A DNA stretch of 64,000 nucleotides from Lineus longissimus (taxonomy: Eukaryota > Nemertea > Pilidiophora > Heteronemertea > Lineidae). Shown piece after piece: positions 46,804 through 58,600 of this stretch. A program made the position numbers and the translations under genes. The notes beneath the pieces were generated by a model. The model saw only the letters and a list, made by a program, of their open reading frames with translations. It ran no database searches and was not told the origin of the DNA. Location of the stretch: the NCBI RefSeq assembly GCF_910592395.1, contig NC_088314.1, positions 18,992,070 to 19,056,069 on the forward strand, in the 5' to 3' direction. Numbering within the stretch: position 1 is the stretch's first letter; each line of letters opens with the position of its first letter.

Positions 46804-49800
46804 ATGGCAGCTTCAACCAAAAAGTATTTTCGCAAATTTTGTTTTTTTTCTCTTTGTTTATTGTCGTTTATCACATTTGTGTGTATTGTCAGAACACTGA
46901 GTCTTAGTGAACACACCGACCATGAGACAGTGGAGACAAAGAGCTATGAATTGGCCATCAAAGCTGATGAAAAGCGCCTGAAAAGGTTCCAGGAAGCTCT
47001 GAGGTTCAAGACCATCAGCTTCAGTTCAGAAAAGAACAGCCCAGATGAGTTGATAGCTTATACACAGTTTATCAAAAAGTGTAAGATAGATTTATCTTGA
47101 AGCCAATATCAAGGTATTTGATGGAAACATTCCCCCCCCCCCCCCCCCCCCCGCCCCTAAATCAAATGATATCTACCGGTTGTGTGTCGTGCCATCAGCT
47201 TGTACACTTGTAGAGTATGTACAAACTATCATCACCTTTCACTGGATCACCCAATTTAGGACTTTTTAAAACATTGAATTGAGAACACATGAGCAAACTT
47301 TGCTTGAAGGAACCCATCGATGCTGTTGGAGGAAGTTGCCCTCTCTTTCACACAAGTTTACTTGAAAATGAAATCAAACCCGGGATCTCAGATGTAACAG
47401 TCCCTGATGTTTCCATTGTGCCACTTTGACAGCCCAATTGAGGATCTTGGTCCGGTTGTGCATTTAAGATGGTTGGAGTTTGGTTGTCTTGATCAGAAAA
47501 TTCCTGTACTAATTTCTTTGCAGCCTACCCGAATATCCACAACAATCCTGGGGTTCAGCATGAAGTCGTCAACAATTACAGCCTCCTGTACAAAGTTCAA
47601 GGCACCGACACAAGCCTGAAGCCATATCTATTATGTGCTCACCTAGATGTCGTACCCATTGATGGTCAAGAGTGGAACCAGCCAGCCTTTGAGGGAAAGA
47701 TAGTTGATGGATATATTTATGGACGCGGGGCACTTGATGATAAGCATGGACTTATGGTGAGCAGATTATGACGAAAGGTTTTTAGCAATAACATTTGCCA
47801 GTGTATGATGACTGTATTTTGGATAGCACACTTTATAGGTGAAGCATGGGTTTATTCTCTCCTTGTCTTACAGGGCATCCTTGAAGCACTGGAATATTTG
47901 TTGGAGAAAGGCCACAAGTTCAAGAGGACATTCTATGTTGCTTTCGGACATGATGAGGAGGTGATTATTTCTTCAAACTTGCTGTCGTAGATAGCAGCAT
48001 CATGAGCTCGTATGCTGAAGTAAAAAGCACCAGAGTTTGAAGGTTTAGATTGGCATAAGAATCAAATAGGGTTAGATCAGGCTAAAACCCTTATATATAC
48101 ATGTATAACACAGATCAGATTCATATTTGAGCTTTTGATTCAGAAAAAAATTTACATTTTGCATCGAGCTCTTCCTCCACATTTTCAACTATCAAAATGT
48201 ACATGTATACCACCAACTAGGTAAATTACACATAATTCCAATGGAAGATTAGGGTCCGTCTTGAAAAGAATAATGTTGTAGCAATAGTTTTGCTAAATGG
48301 AAGACTCGACTAACGTTGATTAATACTCGATTTTATCTCTGCTCGTCACTTTCCACGTTCGAACCCGCTCGTCTCTCCGCTTCAACACCACTCTGTCGAT
48401 GACGTAACGACATTACGCATCATTGCGTCATCGACAGTACAGCGGGAAATACCGAGCGCAGCCGAGTGACGTAACACACGGGCGGGGATGGCCGGGTGAC
48501 CGGGGCACGTCCGTAATGCTGGCGCCGCCGTGGCCAACCAGGGAACCAAGACTGTGACCCAGTTCACCACAGTCTCCTACAGAGGGCAAACTTAGATCTT
48601 GCTTTTTTCAGCTCCGTGGAGTTAGTGGCGCTGTACAGATTGCAAAGCTCTTTCTATCAAGAGGTTTAGAATTTGAATTTGTTCTTGATGAAGGAATGGT
48701 TGTAACTGACGCTGTGATGACACAGGTTCCAGTCCCGGTTGCACTGTAAGTTATGTATGTGAATGTCACAGTAGCAAACTGTCAACTTTGTTGTTTGCTG
48801 CAAGCAATGAATCTTGTTGCAGGTACCTGCCATGACTGCCGCAAATGCGTGATTTTTGTTGCATGCAATCATGATCGAATCACTGGTTTGCACTTTAAAG
48901 TTTCACCTTTGCATGCCTATCTGTTTGCAGGTGACAGGTTTTGGTGCTGAGGCAATTGCAAAACTTTTTAAATCACGAGGTTTAGAGTTCGAATTTGTCT
49001 ATGATGAAGGACTTACGGTCATAGAAAATGCGATGGTTGAAGGCCCTATGGCAGTGTAAGTTTCACAATGTGACTGTGGTCAGGATGAAACAATTGCATA
49101 AGACCCTATAAAAATGCACAAAGGTGTTTTTGTGGTGCCTCGTGGTCAGTCTGTGCCTGTGATTATAAAAATATTTGGGGTTTTACCTTTAAAATCTGTC
49201 GGGCACTGTGAGGTAAGTGACGGTCGAACCAAGGTTCTGTGTCTGTCATATTTTTAACCCTGCATCTGTTTGACCTTTAGGATTGGAGTTTCCGAGAAAG
49301 GTTTTCTGACTTTAGAGCTGTCAGTTGAGTACACGGGCGGTCACTCTTCGATGCCAGACAGTGAGGGAGCTATCAGCATCCTAGCAAGGGCAGTTTCAAA
49401 GTATGTATCAAACCTCTGATAAATCATGTCATTAGGGGGATCTCTATATAAGCCTGGGTCGTTTGTGTTTGGTGTATATTCTTTGGCTCAGGCTATTGAC
49501 TTGAAACTTGGTACATAGGTAGCCCTGTGTTATGAAACCTTGCAGACTAAACTTCAGTCTGGTTTGATTCCTGGTTTAGCTACCAGGTGGCTAAAACAAT
49601 GACCTGTCTGTGAGGGAGGTGAGCACAATGGCCCTGGCCATTCCATTAAGCAAAGTTAAAGTACCGGTAGTTCAAATAGCACAGTTTAGAAATGAAATTG
49701 TAGAAGTGCAATTCTGTTCTATCATGGTACCCTACGTTTCACTTCCAAAATAGCTCTATATTTTCCGAATTTTTTTCTCCCACTATTTTAGACTAAAAGA

Positions 49801-52156
49801 TAATCCTCAACCAAGTATGCTGGGCTATGGTCCAGAGATTGGAACACTCTTATCTACCGCTCCGAAGGTACGTGGAGTATAACCTCAGTTGAGTTCCCTG
49901 AACAGACAGATATTTTTCAATTGCTGTATAATTTTATCTTTCCATGCTCTATCAGCATTCAAATTTGAAAATTATGATATTCATTTTCAGATGAGTTTCT
50001 TGAACAGACTGGCGATAGCAAACGTGTGGCTTTTCAAGCCCATAATGTCTTGGTAAGTGTTCAGTCACATCAACGACACTCTTGGGAACTTCCATCGTTG
50101 CCATTTGGCTTGGAAAAGCAAAGTCGATTATGGTTTGCAGTGTAAAATTGCTGTACCAAGTAAGAGTAAAAAGGTGTTTGCAATGTAACAATCCTGTCCC
50201 AAGTAAGAGTAAAAAGGTGTTTGCAATGTAACAATCCTGTCCCAAGTAAGAGTAAAAAGGTGTTTGCAATGTAACAATCCTGTCCCAAGTAAGAGCAGTC
50301 ACATCAACGACACTCTTGGGAACTTCCATCGTTGCCATTTGGCTTGGAAAAGCAAAGTCGATTATGGTTTGCAGTGTAAAATTGCTGTACCAAGTAAGAG
50401 TAAAAAGGTGTTTGCAATGTAACAATCCTGTCCCAAGTAAGAGTAAAAAGGTGTTTGCAATGTAACAATCCTGTCCCAAGTAAGAGTAAAAGGTGTTTGA
50501 AATGTAACAATCCTGTACCAAGTAAGAGTGAGTTGAGGGAGCTATTCATCTTCCATGATCCCTTCTATAAAAACTGAGTAGTTCTTTTTGATTCATCAAT
50601 CTTTTTATTACAGGATGTTATCTCGCAAACCAGCGTCAAATGCTTTGATAAGGACAACCACCGCAGTCACCATGTTCCATTCTGGTGTTAAGGTGTGTAA
50701 ATGTTGAAAAATGAGCACATTCGGTTTGATGTTGGTGTGGGACGTGTGGTGGATGATGAGTTGTCTCGTCTTGAATGCTAAGTTAATGTTGTGATGTGTT
50801 TAATTTCAGTCTAATATCTTGCCCCAGTCTGCCAAGGCCATCGTCAACCACAGAGTACATCCGGCTCAGACACTAAAAGAGGTAAGAAATTTAGATTAAA
50901 ATAAAGGGGGTACAGACTCTGAAATACCCTATCACAGGGAAGTCAACTTTTCGATTTTTGGCAGATTTCCGACATTTACCCTTATGAAATGATTAACTTG
51001 TTAGCTGCTATGGAGAGAGCTCTTTCTCTGCTTTCTGTAGATCAGCGAATTTTCAAAATCAGACCAAAAATAAGCATTTTAGAGGTACTTTTGTGCAAGC
51101 AAGTGGAAGATTTTCACCAAAAAAAAATTCAGAATTTTTGCCTGAGCTCATTGACATCCCTCCAACATTGCATCCCAAATCATAAAAACTTCTTTGATGA
51201 CTGTGAAAAAACTTTCGTCAGGAGACAGAAGGGGGATCTTCCAAGGCAGGAGGGGATTTCTACCCCTGTCCCATACTGAGAGAAACCCGAGAAACTGAGA
51301 AAAATATTATGACAAAGATTGCAGTGCTCATGATGCTGTTTTCCTTTACTTATGCTTGCAGGTTATTGAATATGACCGACAAGTTATCAACGATGTCAGA
51401 GTCAATATAACCATGCAAGATGGAGATGACCCACACCCGATGTCACCATACGATGAGACAACCTTCGGGTATCAGATCATCAAGAAGAGTATAAGCACGA
51501 TATTCCAGGAGGCTGTGGTGGCACCAGGTGAGGTGGATGTCTTCTTATTCACCATTCACTCAACACTTGGAGGGATTATTCTCCAGGGAGTATTCCTCCT
51601 CCAGGGCAGGATGAGCGTTTTTACGTGGCATTATGGCTAGTTGCCAATTGGCCTACGTAGTGACGCAAGCTACTCATGTTTCTCACTAGGTGGGGTCTTT
51701 TGCTTGACCTGGTATAGACGCCAGATACGAGGAACCTCGGTTTCAGCTCCGTCAAAAGTCTGTGAAGAGCCAGAAATTTCGTTCCGTGAAAGGAAGAAGT
51801 AAGACTCCGAATGGAGTATCAAAAGTCAGGGTCTGGTGGTTACTCTAAACAAATTTGGCTGGCATTAACTTAGCTTGTTGCTTAAATGGTCCATCAACCC
51901 ATGCTTACTACTGTTACTTTCTCTTCCAGGAATAATGATAGCCAACACGGACACCAAACACTATCTCCAGTTTTCAAAGTGTATTTATCGCTTTCGCCCA
52001 GCCCATCTCTATCTCGAGGATCTGAATCGCATTCACGGCAAAAACGAGCGGATTTCGGTGAAAAATTACGAGCAAGTTTTGAACTTTTTCATGGTGTTGA
52101 TGCTGAACGGAGACTCGTCCACTTTAAGACCTCCTCACGAACATGGCGAATTGTAA
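46804..52156 (+). CDS. PM20D1: PM20D1-like M20 family peptidase (N-acyl amino acid synthase/hydrolase), 507 aa
   Basis: Secreted or membrane-anchored metallopeptidase of family M20; the vertebrate enzyme reversibly condenses fatty acids with amino acids. Exons: 46804-47080, 47524-47756, 47874-47960, then either 48612-48745 (4a) or 48931-49055 (4b), 49281-49400, 49792-49867, 49991-50052, 50614-50692, 50810-50881, 51362-51527, 51930-52156. With 4b it gives 1,524 nt (507 aa), with 4a 1,533 nt (510 aa); human is 502 aa. Seen: N-terminal hydrophobic signal/anchor (about residues 11-28); metal site H132-x-D134 in AHLDVVP; bridging Asp164 in GRGALDDK; base Glu198 and ligand Glu199 in GHDEE; the next Asp in DEG within exon 4; dimer-type GGHSSMP; C-terminal His in [13 protein letters not shown] at 46804 has A at -3 and G at +4. 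The intron after exon 1 starts with a 21-C run at 47132-47152. No clear AATAAA was seen downstream. Confidence 0.93.
47961..48611 (+). other. PM20D1 intron 3 with GC-rich CRE palindrome
   Basis: The 48360-48560 part is much richer in CpG than its surroundings. It holds a 12-bp inverted repeat (CTGTCGATGACG at 48393-48404, CGTCATCGACAG at 48426-48437) and TGACGTAA/TGCGTCA half-sites. It could be a regulatory island or a degraded element just upstream of the alternative exon pair. Confidence 0.4.
48612..48745 (+). other. PM20D1: PM20D1 alternative exon 4a
   Basis: 134 nt, phase 0 in and phase 2 out, CAG acceptor and CT|GTAAGT donor. Encodes [14 protein letters not shown], then the core [13 protein letters not shown] and a divergent tail with VPVPVA. 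It is homologous to exon 4b 185 bp downstream (shared [12 protein letters not shown]). Including both exons would shift the frame, so the pair is expected to be used one at a time. Conserved frame and splice sites argue against a pseudoexon. Confidence 0.8.
48815..48905. mobile_element. MITE-like family 2, copy 3
   Basis: GCAAATGCGTGATTTTTGTT, GCATGCAATCATGATCGAAT and CACTGGTTTGCA match family 2. It sits in the short intron between PM20D1 exons 4a and 4b. Confidence 0.45.
48931..49055 (+). other. PM20D1: PM20D1 alternative exon 4b
   Basis: 125 nt, phase 0 in and phase 2 out, with CAG acceptor and GT|GTAAGT donor. Encodes [20 protein letters not shown] then EFVYDEG and MVEGPMAV. Nine nt shorter than 4a, both joining exon 5 in the same phase. 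It carries the metal-ligand Asp of the DEG motif. Confidence 0.85.
50064..50530. repeat. Higher-order minisatellite in PM20D1 intron 7
   Basis: A ~233-bp unit (from AGTCACATCAACGACACTCT) is present twice in tandem, at about 50064 and 50297. Each contains three to four 43-bp sub-repeats of TAAGAGTAAAAAGGTGTTTG plus CAATGTAACAATCCTGTCCC. Each sub-repeat carries CAAGTAAGAG, a good match to a 5' splice site. It begins 12 bp after the genuine exon 7 donor at 50053. Confidence 0.9.
51568..51770 (-). mobile_element. SINE body, copy C
   Basis: GCAAGCTACTCATGTTTCTC, GGGGTCTTTTGCTTGACCTG and CCAGGGCAGGATGAGCGTTT match copies A, B and D. In the last PM20D1 intron. Confidence 0.65.
51806..51877. repeat. 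72-bp identical direct repeat, left copy
   Basis: Identical base for base over 72 bp to 52601-52672 (starts TCCGAATGGAGTATCAAAAG, ends TTAACTTAGCTTG). The two copies bracket the last PM20D1 exon at 51930-52156. Confidence 0.9.
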
Positions 52157-52176
52157 TGAGCTAGGTATGACATGTT

Positions 52177-52357
52177 TACAGCAGAACCTTCCTTAGTGGA
52201 CACCTCTTTATCAAGGACACCCTATCTGTTAAGGACAATAGTTTTGGACACAAATTAGTCGCTTCCATTCAATTTGACCTCCCTGATCAGGAGACCTCTC
52301 TATTTAGGGCAGCATTTGTCAGTAATGAGGGTGTCCTTAATAGATGTTCTGCTGTTA
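52177..52357. mobile_element. Palindromic MITE, family 1, copy 4
   Basis: TACAGCAGAACCTTCCTTAG at the left, ATGTTCTGCTGTTA at the right, internal CCATTCAATTTGACCTCC as in the other copies. It starts 21 bp after the PM20D1 stop codon, so it is probably in the 3' UTR. Confidence 0.75.
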
Positions 52358-52600
52358 ATGAAATTGGTGAAATTAGGACATTTCAAATTGTGTAAATATT
52401 TACTGAATATAAACCTTAGCAATGCCTCTGTCAACACAAACATGTATCCTTTAATTGAGCAAATTCGAAATATAATGATAATGTGATATTTGATGTAAAT
52501 TTTCTTTGCAACTTTTCTAATTTTTGATGAAACAAATATATACTAATTTCAGTATTGATATTGTTTCCGTGTTTATATGTCGGTTAGAAGAACAAACTTT

Positions 52601-52672
52601 TCCGAATGGAGTATCAAAAGTCAGGGTCTGGTGGTTACTCTAAACAAATTTGGCTGGCATTAACTTAGCTTG
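52601..52672. repeat. 72-bp identical direct repeat, right copy
   Basis: Exact partner of 51806-51877. The rest of the stretch between the family-1 MITE at 52177-52357 and 53230 shows no gene. Confidence 0.9.
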
Positions 52673-54520
52673 GTGTTAACTCCTTCAGTTAAGCCAGTTA
52701 CCACCAGCATTTGTGACAACCAAGCAGGCCTCTGTCTCTAAATTTTTAGGTTCTGCCTAGTCTCCTAGTCTCCATCGACATCTGGCAAACTTTAGGATTA
52801 AGTGTCTTGCTCGAGGACACAGAAACGAAACAGCAGTTTTCCTTCCAAGAGTGTTGCTCAATCCATGTTGAAGATAAACGCCAACCTTACCTCAACTGAA
52901 AGCTGTCGTAACCACTTAAGGACAACTTCATCTTCCACTGACACAGATTGAGCAATGGGGCCCCCGGCCTGCAAGCCATTGGGCGACAAGAATCCACTGA
53001 TTAAGACAGCATGATTCATGGCCATCCCGAGGCTGAGAGTGGGACAAAATAGCCAATCAGATATTGACTGCAGAATGTTTCGACAGCATGTATTCGCTGC
53101 CATATTGGTGTTTGTTTGTGACAGGGGATGTCCTCCACTATATTATTATTATAGGTGTTTTGGTTGTGCTCCGATACAATGCCGCAGTAACTCATTCCTC
53201 TCAATCACAAAGAAAGAAAACCAAGCGTCTTGATTTGAATTAAATTTATTCCCGAATAATAAAATATAAGAATATAACCTTTGTCTCATTCAGATTCTGA
53301 AGTAAAAAGCACATGGATCCTCAGAAAAAGATCAAGATGAATATATTATACAATATGATAAATATGATGTGATGATCACCAGCAGGAGTCTAATCAGACA
53401 TAACTAAGCTCACCAGGAAGTTTCTTGGATATGAAATAACCAGTTCTTAATACACGTTATACTCCACAATTGTTTATTTTTCATCCGTGGTTGTGCGAAC
53501 AACAGACGTTTTCTATATCGAACTCATTTTGGTCTGGTGGACTAAAACAGCAGTGAATGTAAACTCTGTGACCTTCAACTCTGATGTTTTGCATAATATA
53601 TTGGAACCAGCCAATGGTATCTGAGAGAGAGCCATCCCATGATTCAATGTCAGGTCTGTCCGAATATCAGTCAAGTGACGGATGAACCTAAAGCCTCAAT
53701 GCCAAAAAAAACAACGAACCTTTCCTCGCCCGAGCATTAGAAATTCGCACCAGGATAAATATATATCACATAAAAGTATCTTCGAACATTATATAATACT
53801 ACCATTGGTTTGGCTCGAGTATAGCAATAGCTGGCAGCTTGAAGGGAGCAGTTTCAAGATATTGCCAGGAGGCATTCATCACTGGTGATAGTTACATTGT
53901 TATTGTGTAGAGAGCGTTACAGATATACATCTGAAAATGTGCACCGTTTGTAGTATGCCTGTGTACATTTTATGATCCCAAAGTCATCCACCATACAGGA
54001 ACTCTGCAAACTACACATACTCCAGCCCAGCACATATTGAGCCACGCCTCCTTTAATAGAGCACTTTACACTGGGAGCGGGCTGTCACAAAGTGCTGTAC
54101 AATAACAGTGTCACTACTCTTAAAGGAACTCTATAGGCATGAGCTACGTAGGTCAGATTAAGTTACACAGTGTCACCAATAGGGGTCTCTCCCACAACAC
54201 AATAAATTGACACTGTTCACGCTTGTACAAGGAGTATATCAAACACAGCCCAGTCCCCTCAAACTTTGCATGCTAGTCCATGAGGACGACTGCTTTGACC
54301 CGCCAGCCCATGCCTATAGTCCCCCTCAACAAAGTTGTAGAAGGATACAATATTTTTGTTAATAAGGAGCATTACTCTGTGCAAGACATAAAACTATGTG
54401 ATAGACAAAAATTATTCATGAGTGCAGGACAATCAGCAAATACTATTAAAAGAGCACCAAATATTCTTAAATACAACTGCTGCACAAATCAAAAATATTT
54501 CTGCCAGCATTTGTTCCTGT

Positions 54521-54680
54521 TGAGCAAACAAGCGATTTTTGTCGCTGTGACTTGTGATCATGAGCGCATGCGACAATAATCTCTCATTTGGTCATTGCAG
54601 GTGCGAGAATTCACAATTGCTGTGACCTCAATCAATATCAAAGCCAGCAACTCGCAGACAAACGACTTTTTATCGCTCAT
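54521..54680. mobile_element. MITE-like family 2, copy 4
   Basis: GAGCAAACAAGCGATTTTTG, GATCATGAGCGCATGCGACA and AACTCGCAGACAAACGAC read on both strands. Members of the same family lie at 6142, 11130, 48815 and 59885. Confidence 0.5.
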
Positions 54681-54910
54681 CACAGCAATGATTGTCACAG
54701 ATAGCAGCAATAAATATCACTCGCAAAATAAATTAGAATTCTACTTCCGAACACACCACTGCTTTGTAAAATCCCAAATGATCATAACAGGTCAATCTGT
54801 AATTTGATCTACTTTCTAAAACTCCAACTAAATGGGCCTATGAACAAGATTCTTAATATATTCTGAATATACTGTGTCAATGGGTACAAGCCACAAGATG
54901 CAAGTCTCTC

Positions 54911-55180
54911 ACACATAGGTGTATTACTGGTTAAAGAGGTCTATTGACCAGGTGCCCCTCGACCAACTGGCTTAAACCTGTTGACACAGCTTAAAGCAGG
55001 AGAGGCGCACCTATTACACATAGGTGCATTACAGGTCAGAAAGGCTTCTGGCACTTCTCAACTGGCTTAAACCTGTCAACACAGCTTAAAGCAGGAGAGG
55101 CTCACCTATTACACATAAGTGCATTACAGGTCAAAAAGGCTTCTGGCACTCCTCAACTGGCTTAAACCTGTCAACACAGT
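54911..55180. repeat. ~96-bp tandem repeat, about 2.8 copies
   Basis: Units carry CACATAGGTGCATTACAGGT, AACTGGCTTAAACCTGTCAA and CACAGCTTAAAGCAGGAGAG. The second and third copies are nearly identical; the first is diverged. Confidence 0.75.
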
Positions 55181-55614
55181 ATTTCACTTGGATGGATGAA
55201 AAATAACAATATCACAGAATTTATGCTAAGGCACTCTTGGGTATCATGGAAGGGCAACCAATTCAGCTCTCATTTGAGCGTGAGCTGTCAAGGACAACAG
55301 GGAGGACAACATATCATTAATATCTAACAAGAATCAATCAGGAAACAAACAACTTATCTCTATGTTTGTCAACACAGATATTCCTCCTCATAAAAGCGTT
55401 CACCTGTACAATCTTAAACTAAAAGGTTTAGTAGGTTTGAACTGCACAGCCTTTGATTACTCTAATCACAATGAGGATTTAAAACAACCCAAAAAACCAA
55501 AAGATGGCACCATTGTTTTGATAATAAGGTTTCAAACAGACTTGCACACCATCAAGAACATAACCCCATCAACATTTTCAATTGAGCGGCTATCTCCAGA
55601 AGATTCAGCGGCCG

Positions 55615-58600
55615 TTAGCCCACCGTACTCCAGGGAGCTCGGCGAGGCCCCTTCGGCTTGTCTATTCTATTCGGATAGCCTGAAAATATCAAAAAATCAT
55701 TTATAGCGGAAACTCCCTTAATAGGGTCACCTCTCTAAGCAGGACAACTCTCTAATAGGTGGAGTAGATTACAATCATCAGATTTCACCTCTATAATCTG
55801 GACTTCTCTTGAGCCAGGGTCTCCATGTCGTCATATGATACGGTCCCATAAGGTGGCAGTAATAGTTAGCGGTCCAATGCAAAACAGTACCTTTGCAGAT
55901 GAAATGGACATGGCCTGCAAATCTATTGTGTACTTTATTGCCAGAAAGTGGCAATAGTTGTTAGTGGCTCAATACAATACAGAACCTTTTGTGGATGAAA
56001 TTGACATGGGCTGGAACTATGTTGTGTATTGGACTGTATTCGTCCAAAAATAAACACTCCTATTCTTTGCACTCACTCATGTAGTGAAATATGTGCTTCT
56101 TTTTATTCATAATATGTGAAATACTTTGGAGACAACAGCAATGTCTTCCAAACAATTCATCTGCAAATTGATTATCATAAGAAGTTGTTGAAGCATGGTC
56201 ATAGAAATCTGTTGGTATGTGTGAGAGCTCCGAGTCTCTTTTAAATTGTTAGCAGCAAGTCTAAAAGCACTGAACCTACCTAGAAACTCAGGTATCGTCA
56301 CAAGTTTCGAATCATCTCCTCTAAGGGATATGGTATCTAAAGATTAGCAAAGGACGAATGTTATACTGTTATAATGTATATTACTACTGAAATACTCCCA
56401 GAGAGTAGAGCTTGACCCACAAATGTACAGGTTAATAGCTAGGGTAACAATGTTAAGCGCTTTGAGCGACTGAAACCAGCTGGATTAAGCACTATATAAG
56501 TCTCACAATTATTCATAATACTAGAGCAAGCCATCTATTAGTAAAGCTCTCCAAGCAAACAAGATGTCACTCAATCTTTTTTGTATTTGTCAAAAAAATT
56601 TTTTGGTTACGTTTTCTCCGGGGAGGGGAGAGGCATTCCCCCTGCTCAAATTAGGTTGCTTTTCGACAAGTCTAAAGCAAGTAGATAGCCATGTCAAATA
56701 GAAGTAATGAATTTTAAACGTCTATCATTCACACAAAAGCTTTGGACACTTACCAAACGTTGAAGAACCTTGAAACTGAAAAAATAGTATCTTCAAAAAT
56801 CAAAAACAGACCATATACAGAAGAATATTGGATGAAATGTTAATAAAGTCTTAAAAAGAAGTTGTTGACAAATGTTTGGTATGGGCCAATAGGACTTTAC
56901 TATAACTTTATTGCTTATAAGAAATACTTTGATCAGATCTGACACCTACCATAAATATACAAGAAATAATTTGATCAGCTCTGACACCTACCATAAATAT
57001 ACAAGAAATAATTTGATCAGATCTGACACCTACCATAAATATACAAGAAATACTTTGATCAGATCTGACACCTACCATAAATATACAAGAAATACTTTGA
57101 TCAGATCTGACACCTACCATAAATATATCAAGATTTATTTATGCTCCTACCTTGCTCTTAAGTGTTGCAAAGCTAAACTTGAACTTTCCCCCACGAGTAT
57201 CCTTCACACTCGGTTCATTTGACCTGCCTGGAAAAATATTAGGTACAAAAATAAATAAATAACGAGTCACTTGGCGACATTGATTCACTTGGGTGGAAGT
57301 TCAGTGTTGCTCCAGTTGGTGATCTTGACAACACTATAGATTCATGCACTTGATTGGGACCAACGTTTACATGACGAAGTGTTGGCCGTGTCACGTCACC
57401 ATGCATTTTACATTACTGTAACGTGACGAGAAGCGACGTTTTCGTAAACGTTGGTCCCAATCAAGTGCATGGATCTATAGTATTCAGTCGCCTGTCCAAA
57501 TCCAATCACTGATGCTGAAAAGGCCTGAAGATGCTAGTGAGGATAGCACCCAGCCGACCACAAATAACAGCAACCCCTCCTCAAAACACAACAATGCCAA
57601 CTAATGCTTTCAATAAGAAAGGTCAGAAAACAGTATTAGTGACCTCAGAGGCCACCACCGCCTGACTATGATGCATGAATTCTAATCACAATACACTATG
57701 AACACTGCAACAAGCGTGATACATTATATATGAACATGCTATTTACAGACATCCCTCAATCTCAATAGACACCTTCTGCGCGAATAAATCGATGATCCAA
57801 CATGCATAAATTACCACATTCAGCGGATCCGCACCACAAAAATCTCATGATCCCCACAGGTGGCCATTTTAATATCTTTTTGCAAGAGGCATGTACATAT
57901 GAGCATTGTACTCAGCTGCACCCAGCTTCTGTATTCGATTTCCAAAAGTGCGAGATCACATATTTGTGGACAATAAAGTTCATTTTTGATTCAACTAAAC
58001 ACAACTAGACATCACCACAAACGCATCGATACCTCTGGCACAATTATTGGTTATGCCATCGCCGAGAAATCTACAAAATTAGTGCCAAGGGCACTAAAAT
58101 CAAAAACTTGCATTGTACATGATTTACCTTTAGTAGCTGCACCTACAGTAGAAATAAAGGCATCTTAGCTCAAAGGATATTATAGCCCAAAGGATACGGG
58201 AGCTAGACCAGTTTTAAATTTTTCAGAAAAAGCCACTTAGTGGGCAAACTAAGAATCACACTGCATCCGGTTCAAGCTCAACTCCATGGGGAGTATCACA
58301 CAACTGACAGCTCAGCATCTATTCAATCTCAGAGCTTTAGAGAAGTCCCCTTACCTAGATCGGGAATCTCCGGCATGGACCTGGCTGGTACAACACGTCG
58401 GTCTTCCTCAAACGATTTCGTCGGCACCGGCGGTCGGAAGTCTTCCTCTCCGCTGTCTTGGTCATGCCAGGTGGCAGAAGCACCATTTGGAGGCTGGATA
58501 GAGGGAGGTTTATGAGGGACCTGCGGGGAAGAACACTCATCAGTAGGATGGTCAGGACCCTGCACCAAGGAGGGGAAAAAGGTCGCGAGTTGTTTCGTCG

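Larger units (their letters stand above)
53230..55614 (-). other. Probable long 3' UTR of the adaptor-like gene
   Basis: It runs from the stop at 55617-55615 to a minus-strand AATAAA at 53250-53245. No further in-frame exon was supported. It holds a family-2 MITE at 54521-54680 and a ~96-bp tandem repeat at 54911-55180. Confidence 0.45.

Noticed and set aside
48612-48745. Exon 4a as a dead duplicate
   Set aside because: Open frame, consensus splice sites, phase and the DEG metal-ligand motif are all kept.
49952-50549. Minus-strand frames of up to 189 aa in PM20D1 intron 7
   Set aside because: They follow the 43-bp minisatellite and repeat the same peptide; no independent support.
55780-55870. 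Alternative last adaptor exon reading SYDDMETLAQEKSRL then stop
   Set aside because: Plausible C-terminus, but no AG acceptor with a pyrimidine tract is placed before it; 55679-55615 has both and the right phase.
56908-57222. Repeat-peptide frames on both strands
   Set aside because: The 42-bp period is a multiple of three, so frames stay open by construction.
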